From Virgibacillus ihumii (lineage in GTDB: Bacteria; Bacillota; Bacilli; Bacillales; Amphibacillaceae), in the NCBI RefSeq assembly GCF_902726655.1, contig NZ_CACVAN010000001.1, forward strand, positions 2,294,001 to 2,358,000: a DNA stretch of 64,000 nt. The letters are read 5' to 3'. A model generated the notes under the pieces. That model was not told the DNA's origin and made no database searches. It was given only the letters and a program-made list of their open reading frames with translations. Shown here piece by piece: positions 1 through 8,297 of the stretch. Position numbers and translations under genes: made by a program. How positions within the stretch are numbered: the stretch's first letter is position 1; each line of letters opens with the position of its first letter.

Positions 1-1363
1 CCGGTCCGTTCTTGCCTAATTTTTCTTTATATTGCTCATGCTTTTTCTTTATAAGTGGTCCAACTGTTGCTTTATATAAACCTGCTTTTTGCATAAATAA
101 TTCTGCAAGTTCGATTTGATTGTATGCCTCCATGAGCAATGCGAGTTCCCTGTATAGAACACCTCGATCAATATCGTTAATTTTCAATGTACTCAGGAAT
201 CTATTTTCTATATGGTCACTTTGCTCTAAATCCTTTTCCTGTTCTTTAAATCTACGGATTAATTCGAGACATTGATTCCTGTGTCCGGATGGAATGTCGG
301 ATATCAGCCTGCTTTCCATAAATTCCACAAGAGCATTACGGATTGTTTTCGTAAGGGTGGGATACATTTTTTCTAATGCATCTAATGATTTATCCACATT
401 CTTATAGTTCGCCTTTTCCTTTATATTCTCATGCAAATAATCAATACGATATTTCTTCTTTAACCATTTAAGATCATTTTTCATAATAGACGCAATCTCT
501 TTTTTCTCATTTAGGGAGAGATCAAATTTATCACCTGGTAATGTAAGCAGCGCCTGGTGATCTCTTCTGTGTCTAGTTTTATTCTGTTTCCCCTTTCTGA
601 ATAATGGTGTTCTGTTATTAATATATTTCAAAAACTCTCCAGTAAACATTGACATGCTGTCGTTTTTACGAATCTGGTTCATATTTCTGGTGGTTTTTTT
701 GTCAACATCTAATTGCTCAAGAAAGTGTCCAACCATTCCCATATCATGAGTTCTGGATTTCTCAAATGAATAAACATGTACAGCCTTCTTACCGAAGATA
801 TTAACGAATTTGCCAATTTTATCCTGAAACATTGTTGGCAATGTCCGGTTTTTTAGTTTATCCATAGCCGGTGCATATTGAAAACCATCCTTAAACCTTT
901 GTTGCAGCGTACTCCCTGTCCATGTCACAGGATTTCTTGTATATATCAGAACTTTAAATTTTGCTTTTTTGAGTCCAATATCCATCAAGTACTTTTTTAA
1001 GTTTTTGATGCTTTCACTGGGGAGAGGAAGAATCCCTTCAGCCGAAATGACCAATTTTTTGGCAGAACAGTTGTTTAAAGTTTCTTCAAACTTCTTCAAG
1101 TTCAATTTATCTTTCTTTTCTATTTCCGCTTTGGAAAGAACTTTTGGAAATTTATTTATGGCATACTTCCCTGGATCGGGAGAAAATGCACTGCATAAGG
1201 CAACCCCGTGATTTGACAGCCAGCAGGTTGGATATAATATTCCTTCGTTTAACAATAATCTGTTATTACTTTCATCATACAGGGTACTCTGTATACTTGA
1301 TGTCCCTGTTTTACTCCAGCCAACATGCAGAATAACTTCTTTAATTTTATTATTGGTTAACAT
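1..1363 (-). CDS. Sulfotransferase-like protein, 3' end beyond the window
   Basis: An open frame runs from an ATG at 1361-1363 to the window edge (454 codons visible, stop not seen), preceded by an AGGAAGG ribosome site. Residues 13-21 (HVGWSKTGT) look like the 5'-phosphosulfate-binding P-loop of sulfotransferases, and R143-N144-P145 after a hydrophobic strand fits the 3'-phosphate loop. The remainder is Lys-rich and helical without a motif I recognise. It lies beside teichoic-acid genes, so transfer of sulfate to a wall polymer is possible, but this is inference. It could instead be a P-loop protein of another function. It is much longer than the 287-aa sulfotransferase-like protein at 11104. 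Confidence 0.6.
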   Translation of the reverse strand, partial: MLTNNKIKEVILHVGWSKTGTSSIQSTLYDESNNRLLLNEGILYPTCWLSNHGVALCSAFSPDPGKYAINKFPKVLSKAEIEKKDKLNLKKFEETLNNCSAKKLVISAEGILPLPSESIKNLKKYLMDIGLKKAKFKVLIYTRNPVTWTGSTLQQRFKDGFQYAPAMDKLKNRTLPTMFQDKIGKFVNIFGKKAVHVYSFEKSRTHDMGMVGHFLEQLDVDKKTTRNMNQIRKNDSMSMFTGEFLKYINNRTPLFRKGKQNKTRHRRDHQALLTLPGDKFDLSLNEKKEIASIMKNDLKWLKKKYRIDYLHENIKEKANYKNVDKSLDALEKMYPTLTKTIRNALVEFMESRLISDIPSGHRNQCLELIRRFKEQEKDLEQSDHIENRFLSTLKINDIDRGVLYRELALLMEAYNQIELAELFMQKAGLYKATVGPLIKKKHEQYKEKLGKNGP

Positions 1364-1453
1364 TACATTTCAGCCTTCCTATGGAAATTAAAACTATATT
1401 TTCATATTACCAAAGCCCCTTATTTCTGACAAGAAACAGCAGAAAACAGAGAA

Positions 1454-1487
1454 ACACTCTGATTTCATCAATTGGAAATCAGAGTGT
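1454..1487 (-). terminator. Hairpin terminator of the glucosaminidase gene
   Basis: A perfect 13-bp stem (1454-1466 with 1475-1487, 8-nt loop) lies just after the stop codon at 1494. The following T tract is weak and interrupted. Confidence 0.6.
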
Positions 1488-1493
1488 CCCTGT

Positions 1494-4400
1494 TTATCTG
1501 TACATTGGAATGTCAAACACAAGACTATATGAACTTATTAAATTATAGAGATCATACATTCTTGCTGTTTGTTTATAAGCCCATGCTATATCAGTAGCAT
1601 ACTGATGTGACGCATATCCGTTATTAGCGGCAAAGAGTGGATTCCAGCGCATCTTGTACAATGTGTCCTGTCCATCTTCAACATAGTTATTTGAAACAAA
1701 TGCGGCACCGCCAATGATTGCTTTTTTTGGAGTAGTCCAGCCACTTTCAAATGCATATTCAGCGCCATTTACAAGTGCATCTCCATCAATCGCACCAACC
1801 CCATACATATTGTACACAGTCGCAACTGTCTTGCCGGTCTTAGCAATTTCACCCTCTGAATCTCTGGTGATATTACCATTTTTATCAACTGGCACACCTG
1901 TTGCCAACGTTGAGGTGCCATTACCTGTTTCAAGCAAGGCATGAGAAATCAGATATATTTCATTAAGCCCCTGTTCCCTGCCGGCAGTAATAAAGGCTTG
2001 TGCACGTCCGGATAGAATTCCTTTATCCTCTAAAATTTTGTTATTTACTTCAGCAGCTTTTAGATTTGCGCTGTATGACAAATTCAGGAATTGCAATTTG
2101 CCTCTGAAGCTGCTGGTGAAATTGTTTGGATTCAAGTAGTAATGGACATTTTCCGGTGTTGCAAATACACCCCACTGCGGGTTGTTAATCTCAAAATTTG
2201 ATACGTCAATTGCATACCAACCGTCGACTTTATCAACGACCTTAACCGATTGATTGTCATTAAGGTCACCTATATCAGTATATTTAGTGCCGGGACCTGT
2301 TCTGATATTTAGAACGCCTCCGTCTAAATCTACTTCTCCACCACTGACATATTTTCCATAAACCCAAGCATAGTTTCCTTGATCAGTTTGCGGACCTGGG
2401 TAACGCAATGCAGTTTGAATTTCCTGCATTCTTTCCAGTGTCAGGTCATATTTTGTTTTTTCCTGTACACTGGCCAGGACGTTAAAGGACATAATCCAAA
2501 CTGTCCTTCCATCCAATGTGCCGCGATACCAGATATAACCCCCGACTTCCTCTGTCAGGTTGACTTCAAATAGCGCTTTATTCTCTTCGTATTTGGAAAG
2601 ATCATCATAAATGACATCTTTACTTCCACCCCAGGGATCAGAATAAGCCCAACCTGAGCCGTCAAGGTAGAATGACTTGTTTTTGGAATTCACACGTTCG
2701 TGGGATTGAACTCTTGCATATTCTGTATTCCCTTTAATCCAGCCAACTACCTCTGAAGCATTTCTATCAATACTTAATTGATAATATACTTCACCAAATA
2801 TTTTCGCCTGTTTTTTTACATAATAAAGTCTGTCAACGTATTTTTGATCTGCAGTAAAGCTTGTTGAGTTGTCACCAATAGTTTTATAGATTACCGCTTT
2901 TGGACTGTCAATTCGAGACACATTGCTGACAGAACTAATTTCCGGAGCCTTGACATTAAATGACATAATCCAAACAGTTTCTCCGTTAAGCGTACCCTTG
3001 TACCAGAAGTAATTTCCTACCTTTTCGGTACGGGTTACCTTAAATAATTCACCTTTAGGGAGTTCTGTGGAAATAACATCCTTTGCACCGCCCCAAGGAT
3101 CGGAGTAAGACCAGCCTGAACCATCAAGGTAATAATTGAAGTTTTTTGAGTTGGCAACGCTGTGTGACTGCACGCTTATATCCTGCGACTTCACCCAGCC
3201 AACTACACCTTTTGAACTGCTGCGCTGGTTACTGATCTTATAAAAAAGCTGGTCGTTAAAAGTAGCTTGTTTTTTAATGTAAAAGATTTTATCTGTCAGA
3301 TCAGTTCCCACCGTGGACATTGCAGTTCCTTGCATAATATTACCATACACATTCGTGCCAGGGTTTTGTATGCGTCCGATTTTACTTGCAGAACTTTCAT
3401 TAATGTCAACTTTCATAAAATTATAGCCTTGAATCCATACGTTCTCGCCGTTCAAATCACCGTGATACCAAATGTATCTGCCAACCTTTTCAGTACGGTT
3501 AACATTGAACTTCAGATACTTGTACGAAGTAAGGTCTGTATTCATAACATCTTTGGAGCCGCCCCACGGATCTGAATAGGCCCAGCCTGTTCCATCCAAA
3601 TAAAGGGTTTTGTTTCCAGTATCCACCACTTGATGTGACTGTGTTCGGATGTCATCTGCTTTAACCCAGCCAATCACACCAGCGGAACTGCTCCTTTTAT
3701 CACTAATCAAATAATAAAGACGATCGCTGATTTTGGCTTGTTTTTTAATATAAACAATCGAATCCGTATTACTTGAACCGGCTTTCTTCATCGATGCTGC
3801 AGCATTAAGCTTGCTGTAGATGATGGTGTCCGGTTTACTGATTCGACCAATTTTACTCGTATCGGTTTCGCTGTAACCGGGCTTATCCAGAAAGTTATTA
3901 CCTTGTATCCAGACTGTGTTTCCATCAAATGTGCCGCGATACCAGGTGTAATCTCCCACTTTAACTTCGCGGGTCACATTGAACGCCAAATATTTATAGG
4001 GACTTAAATCCGTATGAATAACATCCTGTGCACCGCCCCATGGATCCGAGTAAGTCCAGCCTGTTCCATCAAGATATAGCGTTTGTGAATCCTGATTTAT
4101 AACAGTATACTGCTGAGTACGTATATCCTTTGCATTAACCCAGCCTACAACTCCACTGCCTGGATTCTCACGCAGCTGATAAAAAACTTCGCCGAAAACT
4201 TTTATCTGCTTTCGGATATAATACAGTTTTTCAGCGTACTTTTCTCCTGCCTTGATCTTGGAAGTTGCATTGCCAAACGTCCTGTATACAACTGCGTTTT
4301 CACTTTGGATACGTCCAGCTTTGCTTACTGGGCTTTCTTTGGCTGCTTCCGCGTTAAAGCCCTGAATCCATACGGTTTTTCCATTTAGGGTACCCCGATA

Positions 4401-5222
4401 CCATATGTATTTCCCGACTTTCTCAGTAAGGTTTACTTTAAATACATTATACATATAGGGGGATAAATCATGAATAAGTACGTCTTTCGTTGCACCCCAT
4501 GGTTTTTTGTATGCCCATCCGGTTCCGTCCAAATATAGGGTTTTGGCCTTGCTGTCTACTGATGAGTGCGTCTGCACGCGCATCCTTTCTGCATTCACCC
4601 ATCCAACTACACCATCTGTCGAACTTTTTTGCGTGCTGATCAGATAATAGGTTTCCCCGTTACCTTTGGCCTGTTTTCTGATGTAAAAAGTTCTTTCTGT
4701 ATATTTTGATCCCGCTTTAAAACTTTCCCCATCAATAGTTTCATAGATTCTGGCGTCAGAACCTTGAATGCGCCCCATTTTACTAACTGCAGTTTTTGTA
4801 AAAGATGTCGTAACTGAGAAGGATTGCATTGTTTTATTGCTTTCATCAGTCTTTTGTTCAGCTTTTTTGGATGACTGTTTTTCTTCACTAGTTACTTTGT
4901 CATCTTCGCTTAGTGTGTTATCTGTTTCGTTCTGTTGTTTTTGCTCTTTATTTGTGTTGTCTTGTTGTTCTTTGTCGTCTGTTCTTTCGGCTTTATCTTG
5001 TTCCGAATCATTTGCTGTGTCGCCTGAATTTTTTTGTGATTCATCAGTAGCCGAAGCTTCTGGTATGCCGGATTCCGTGCTTTTATTAGTTTCCACAGTT
5101 TCATCTGTTACAACTGTACCCTCATCAGAACTGGCATCCTTATTAGAATCAGCTGCTGCCTGTAACGGAATGGACACACTGAAAATCAGCAAAAACATCA
5201 TGATGAATAACGACTTTTTCAT
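1494..5222 (-). CDS. Secreted N-acetylglucosaminidase autolysin with five GW-type wall-binding repeats
   Basis: Predicted 1242-aa secreted murein hydrolase that cleaves glycan strands. The start at 5222 is chosen because AGGAGG lies just upstream and a signal peptide follows directly (residues 1-25, ending near QAAA). Residues about 26-140 form an acidic Ser/Thr/Lys/Glu-rich linker. Five repeats of about 150 aa follow (near 151, 301, 457, 616 and 767); each starts SK.GRI, carries VGW in the middle and ends WYRGTLNG.TVWI, typical of GW/SH3-like wall anchors that bind teichoic acid. A bacterial SH3 segment (LNIRTGPG) is near 974. A glucosaminidase domain (FITAGREQG, then ALLETGNG with the likely catalytic Glu) spans about 1075-1235. 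Neighbouring teichoic-acid genes suit its ligand. LytD of B. subtilis is the closest known parallel. Confidence 0.9.
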   Translation of the reverse strand: MKKSLFIMMFLLIFSVSIPLQAAADSNKDASSDEGTVVTDETVETNKSTESGIPEASATDESQKNSGDTANDSEQDKAERTDDKEQQDNTNKEQKQQNETDNTLSEDDKVTSEEKQSSKKAEQKTDESNKTMQSFSVTTSFTKTAVSKMGRIQGSDARIYETIDGESFKAGSKYTERTFYIRKQAKGNGETYYLISTQKSSTDGVVGWVNAERMRVQTHSSVDSKAKTLYLDGTGWAYKKPWGATKDVLIHDLSPYMYNVFKVNLTEKVGKYIWYRGTLNGKTVWIQGFNAEAAKESPVSKAGRIQSENAVVYRTFGNATSKIKAGEKYAEKLYYIRKQIKVFGEVFYQLRENPGSGVVGWVNAKDIRTQQYTVINQDSQTLYLDGTGWTYSDPWGGAQDVIHTDLSPYKYLAFNVTREVKVGDYTWYRGTFDGNTVWIQGNNFLDKPGYSETDTSKIGRISKPDTIIYSKLNAAASMKKAGSSNTDSIVYIKKQAKISDRLYYLISDKRSSSAGVIGWVKADDIRTQSHQVVDTGNKTLYLDGTGWAYSDPWGGSKDVMNTDLTSYKYLKFNVNRTEKVGRYIWYHGDLNGENVWIQGYNFMKVDINESSASKIGRIQNPGTNVYGNIMQGTAMSTVGTDLTDKIFYIKKQATFNDQLFYKISNQRSSSKGVVGWVKSQDISVQSHSVANSKNFNYYLDGSGWSYSDPWGGAKDVISTELPKGELFKVTRTEKVGNYFWYKGTLNGETVWIMSFNVKAPEISSVSNVSRIDSPKAVIYKTIGDNSTSFTADQKYVDRLYYVKKQAKIFGEVYYQLSIDRNASEVVGWIKGNTEYARVQSHERVNSKNKSFYLDGSGWAYSDPWGGSKDVIYDDLSKYEENKALFEVNLTEEVGGYIWYRGTLDGRTVWIMSFNVLASVQEKTKYDLTLERMQEIQTALRYPGPQTDQGNYAWVYGKYVSGGEVDLDGGVLNIRTGPGTKYTDIGDLNDNQSVKVVDKVDGWYAIDVSNFEINNPQWGVFATPENVHYYLNPNNFTSSFRGKLQFLNLSYSANLKAAEVNNKILEDKGILSGRAQAFITAGREQGLNEIYLISHALLETGNGTSTLATGVPVDKNGNITRDSEGEIAKTGKTVATVYNMYGVGAIDGDALVNGAEYAFESGWTTPKKAIIGGAAFVSNNYVEDGQDTLYKMRWNPLFAANNGYASHQYATDIAWAYKQTARMYDLYNLISSYSLVFDIPMYR

Positions 5223-5335
5223 TTCATGCCTCCTTTTGAAATTGGAATGTAATACCATCCTAATATAACACATTTTTCCTCATATTTTTACAGGATTTTT
5301 ACATTTTATTTCAAAAGGTTGCATTTATGTTTTAT

Positions 5336-6145
5336 TTATTTATTTGCTAATATTTTTTCCCGTCGTTTGTAAGCTTCAGCTTTATATGCCCTGCGTTCCT
5401 TCTTGGACATTTTCTTAAAGTCATTGAGAAAATCCTCATACTTAGGCAGCACTTCTTCAACTGACCCAAATTCTTTTACCATACCATACTCCAGCCAAAG
5501 AATTTTCTGGCAAAACTTTTTCATCTGGCCAATCGAGTGACTGACAAAAATCATCGTCTTCCCTTTTTCTTTAAATTCACTCATCTTCTCCAGACTTTTT
5601 TCAGAAAATGCTTTATCCCCAACCGATAATGCTTCATCAATGATCAGTACATCGGGGTCAACAGTGACTGAAATAGCAAACCCGAGTCTTGACTTCATCC
5701 CGCTGGAGTATGACTTAACTGGCTGATCAATAAAATTACCCAGTTCCGAAAACTCGATGATGTCATCCTCCATCACTTCAATTTCGTGTTTACTGAACCC
5801 GAGCATTAAACATTTCAGTTCAATATTATCCCGTCCGGTCAAATCACCTTTAAGTCCCGATGAGACTGCAATCAGAGATGTGTTTCCATTTACCTGAACG
5901 GTACCGGATGTTTCCGGAACAATACCTGCGATGATGTTGGACAATGTCGATTTACCGGAACCATTTACTCCAACAAATCCAACAACATCCCCCTTATACG
6001 CTTCAAAACTTACACCAGTCAGCGCATAAAAAGGTTCGCCATAGCTTTTCGGCGAGATTAGATCAAGCATCCGTTCTTTTGAACCGCTGTACAATTTATA
6101 TTTTTTTGTAATATTTTCCGCAATAATTGCTTTTTCCATTTTCAT
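5336..6145 (-). CDS. tagH: Teichoic acid export ABC transporter, ATP-binding subunit
   Basis: ATPase that powers export of undecaprenyl-linked wall teichoic acid with TagG. Walker A is GVNGSGKST, the signature is SYSSGMKSR, and Walker B is VLIIDEALSVGD, a pattern typical of polysaccharide-exporting ATPases. At about 270 aa it matches the short staphylococcal form rather than the much longer B. subtilis TagH with its C-terminal extension. ATG at 6145 has AAAGG six bases upstream; an in-frame GTG at 6148 and an ATG at 6139 are alternatives. It lies 9 bp after tagG, so the two are surely co-transcribed. Confidence 0.9.
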   Translation of the reverse strand: MKMEKAIIAENITKKYKLYSGSKERMLDLISPKSYGEPFYALTGVSFEAYKGDVVGFVGVNGSGKSTLSNIIAGIVPETSGTVQVNGNTSLIAVSSGLKGDLTGRDNIELKCLMLGFSKHEIEVMEDDIIEFSELGNFIDQPVKSYSSGMKSRLGFAISVTVDPDVLIIDEALSVGDKAFSEKSLEKMSEFKEKGKTMIFVSHSIGQMKKFCQKILWLEYGMVKEFGSVEEVLPKYEDFLNDFKKMSKKERRAYKAEAYKRREKILANK

Positions 6146-6154
6146 CACTTGCCT

Positions 6155-6982
6155 TTACAAGAAATCAATAAAATGCCGTCTGAATTTGACATGGATTTTG
6201 GAACCGAACAAAAACAATACAATTACGAGTCCCCAGAAATAAAGGGTATACTCCCAATTTGTAATAAAATACCATTCTGTTCCAAAGAATGCTGCCCTGT
6301 ATCCTTCTATCAAATAATATAGCGGGTTAAGCTTCATGATAAACATGATAATCGGGTGGTCATTCAGAATGGTGATTGGCCATAAAACTCCGGACAAGTA
6401 TAACAGCATTCGTAATGTTGAGCTTAAAAACATATGAACATCCCGGATGATTGTCGATAAAGTCGACATAATCAAAGAGATGGAAAATATTAGTGAAAAT
6501 GAACCAACAATTAAATAAATAAGCTGCAAGTAATAAATATTTACATAATACCCTGCGAAATTAAAAATAATCATCGTGATTATTATCAGACAAAGGTGAA
6601 TATAGAACTGTGAAAAAATAACAAAGTTCGGGATTACACTCATTGGAAAATTCATTTTAGACAACATTCGCAGTCTGGAAAAAATCGATTTTGATCCTTG
6701 AATGGTTGACTGGAAGAAAAAGGTCCACAGTATAAATGCGGCTATCAGCCAAAGAAGGAATGGAACATCTTCTCCTGCAGGACCAATTTCAATATCACTC
6801 CGCTGTCTGATGCTGCCAAACACAAACCAGTAAATCAATATTTGCACCATTGGATTAAGTAATTCCCAGGCCATGCCAAGGTAATTACTTTTGTTTTTGC
6901 TTTTCAGTTCATATAAGGATAATCTTCGTATCAGATAAAAATGTTCAATTTGTTCGTTTAATACTTTAATTGCAGATTTCAT
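6155..6982 (-). CDS. tagG: Teichoic acid export ABC transporter, permease subunit
   Basis: ABC-2 type permease of about 275 aa with roughly six hydrophobic segments, forming the membrane channel for teichoic acid export with TagH. The N-terminal segment reading SNYLGMAWELLNPM is the usual entry motif of polymer-exporting ABC-2 permeases. ATG at 6982 has an AAGGGA ribosome site upstream; a TTG at 7006 would add eight residues. It is the first gene of the tagG-tagH pair, which lies downstream of the glycerophosphotransferase gene but behind a hairpin at 7072-7095. Confidence 0.9.
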   Translation of the reverse strand: MKSAIKVLNEQIEHFYLIRRLSLYELKSKNKSNYLGMAWELLNPMVQILIYWFVFGSIRQRSDIEIGPAGEDVPFLLWLIAAFILWTFFFQSTIQGSKSIFSRLRMLSKMNFPMSVIPNFVIFSQFYIHLCLIIITMIIFNFAGYYVNIYYLQLIYLIVGSFSLIFSISLIMSTLSTIIRDVHMFLSSTLRMLLYLSGVLWPITILNDHPIIMFIMKLNPLYYLIEGYRAAFFGTEWYFITNWEYTLYFWGLVIVLFLFGSKIHVKFRRHFIDFL

Positions 6983-7071
6983 AAATAGTTTTCCCTTCAG
7001 ATCCAAGCATTAATAATTTTGACGCGTATAAATTATACAGCCATCAACTATAAATGACAATAAAAGAATAA

Positions 7072-7095
7072 GGCTTAACCATATCTGATTAAGCC
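7072..7095 (-). terminator. Terminator overlapping the stop codon of the glycerophosphotransferase gene
   Basis: A 7-bp inverted repeat (GGCTTAA/TTAAGCC) spans the stop at 7089-7091 and is followed on the minus strand by a T-rich run. It may separate tagGH from the genes upstream. Confidence 0.5.
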
Positions 7096-8273
7096 CGTTT
7101 ACTAAAAACCTCATTTACAACACGTTCACTGGCATTCCCGTCTTCCAGGTAACAAAATTTTTTATAAAAGGCATTTACTGCTTCAGTCGGATTGTACCCA
7201 TTCCGCTCGATGTCTTTTATTTCATCCAGTATACCCTCGGTAGTTTTCACCAACGGACCGGGTGCTTTCTGTTCAAAATCAAAATAAAAACCACGCAGTT
7301 TATCCCGATATTCTTCCAAATCGTAAACATAAAAGATAATTGGTCGTTTTAAAATAGCATAATCAAAAAATACGGAGGAATAATCGGTTATCAGTGTATC
7401 AGATATTACGTACAATTCCCTTATATCGTCATGGAAGGTCATATCATATACAAAGCCTTCATACGCCGATATGTCCAGGTTTTCCGCCACCAAATAATGC
7501 AGACGCAGGAGGATGATGTAATCATCTCCCAATTCTTCCTTCATTTTGAACAAGTCCATCTCAATATCAAATTTATACTTACCCTTCGCATAATACTGAT
7601 TATCACGCCATGTTGGTGAGTAAAGGACAATCTTTTTATCATTTGGCAGGCTGCATCTTTCCTTAATATCAGAAATGGTTTGCTGGTTGTTGGCATTTAG
7701 CAGAAAGTCATTTCGCGGATATCCGGATTCGATGATTGCCTTGTTGAAATGAAATGCACGTTTGAAAATTTCCGTCGAATAATTATTCGGCGAAACAAGG
7801 TAATCCCACTTACCAGCTGATTTTATAAAAGCCTGCTTGTATATTGCCGTTTCCGAACCAGCCATGTGAACCTTATCCATATCTGCGGCAAGCCGCTTCA
7901 GCGGTGTGCCATGCCATGTCTGCAAATAAACAGTTTGTTTCGGCTTTGGAACCCAAATAGGCAATCGGCTATTATACACCCAATATTTTGCAGTTGTCAT
8001 CAGGAAAAGCCATTTCAAGGACAGCCGCTTAACTTGTTTGATATCCCTGTCAGCAAACACATCCACGTACCTTCTGTCGGCACTCCAATACATTTTAAAT
8101 CCATCACAATGCTCTTGCATATATTCATAAATTGCTCGTGGATTATCACTGTATTGTTTGCCAAGAAAGCTTTCAAAAATGATTAATTTATTATTTTTCG
8201 GCAAAATTGATCCGAAAAATGCGAACGTGATTTTATACAACTTAAATAGTATTCGTATTGCCAACTCTTTCAT
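7089..8273 (-). CDS. CDP-glycerol glycerophosphotransferase (TagB/TagF family)
   Basis: 394-aa enzyme that transfers glycerol phosphate from CDP-glycerol to a lipid-linked teichoic acid precursor on the inner membrane face. Family motifs are visible: LQTWHGTPLKRL around residue 120 (catalytic His), SPTWRDNQYY around 210, and TDYSSVFFDYA near 290. The N-terminus is amphipathic or hydrophobic, which suits membrane association. ATG at 8273 has AGGGAT upstream. It lies 24 bp after the bifunctional transferase gene in the same direction. Whether it primes (TagB) or elongates (TagF) cannot be told from sequence alone. Confidence 0.88.
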   Translation of the reverse strand: MKELAIRILFKLYKITFAFFGSILPKNNKLIIFESFLGKQYSDNPRAIYEYMQEHCDGFKMYWSADRRYVDVFADRDIKQVKRLSLKWLFLMTTAKYWVYNSRLPIWVPKPKQTVYLQTWHGTPLKRLAADMDKVHMAGSETAIYKQAFIKSAGKWDYLVSPNNYSTEIFKRAFHFNKAIIESGYPRNDFLLNANNQQTISDIKERCSLPNDKKIVLYSPTWRDNQYYAKGKYKFDIEMDLFKMKEELGDDYIILLRLHYLVAENLDISAYEGFVYDMTFHDDIRELYVISDTLITDYSSVFFDYAILKRPIIFYVYDLEEYRDKLRGFYFDFEQKAPGPLVKTTEGILDEIKDIERNGYNPTEAVNAFYKKFCYLEDGNASERVVNEVFSKRA

Positions 8274-8297
8274 ATTATCCCTGCTCAGTTAGTTTCT

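Noticed and set aside
969..1335. Plus-strand ORFs of 80 and 63 aa
   Set aside because: They lie opposite the sulfotransferase-like gene and have no ribosome sites or recognisable content.
4768..5268. 166-aa plus-strand ORF rich in Ser, Val and Leu
   Set aside because: It is the shadow of the low-complexity acidic linker of the glucosaminidase.
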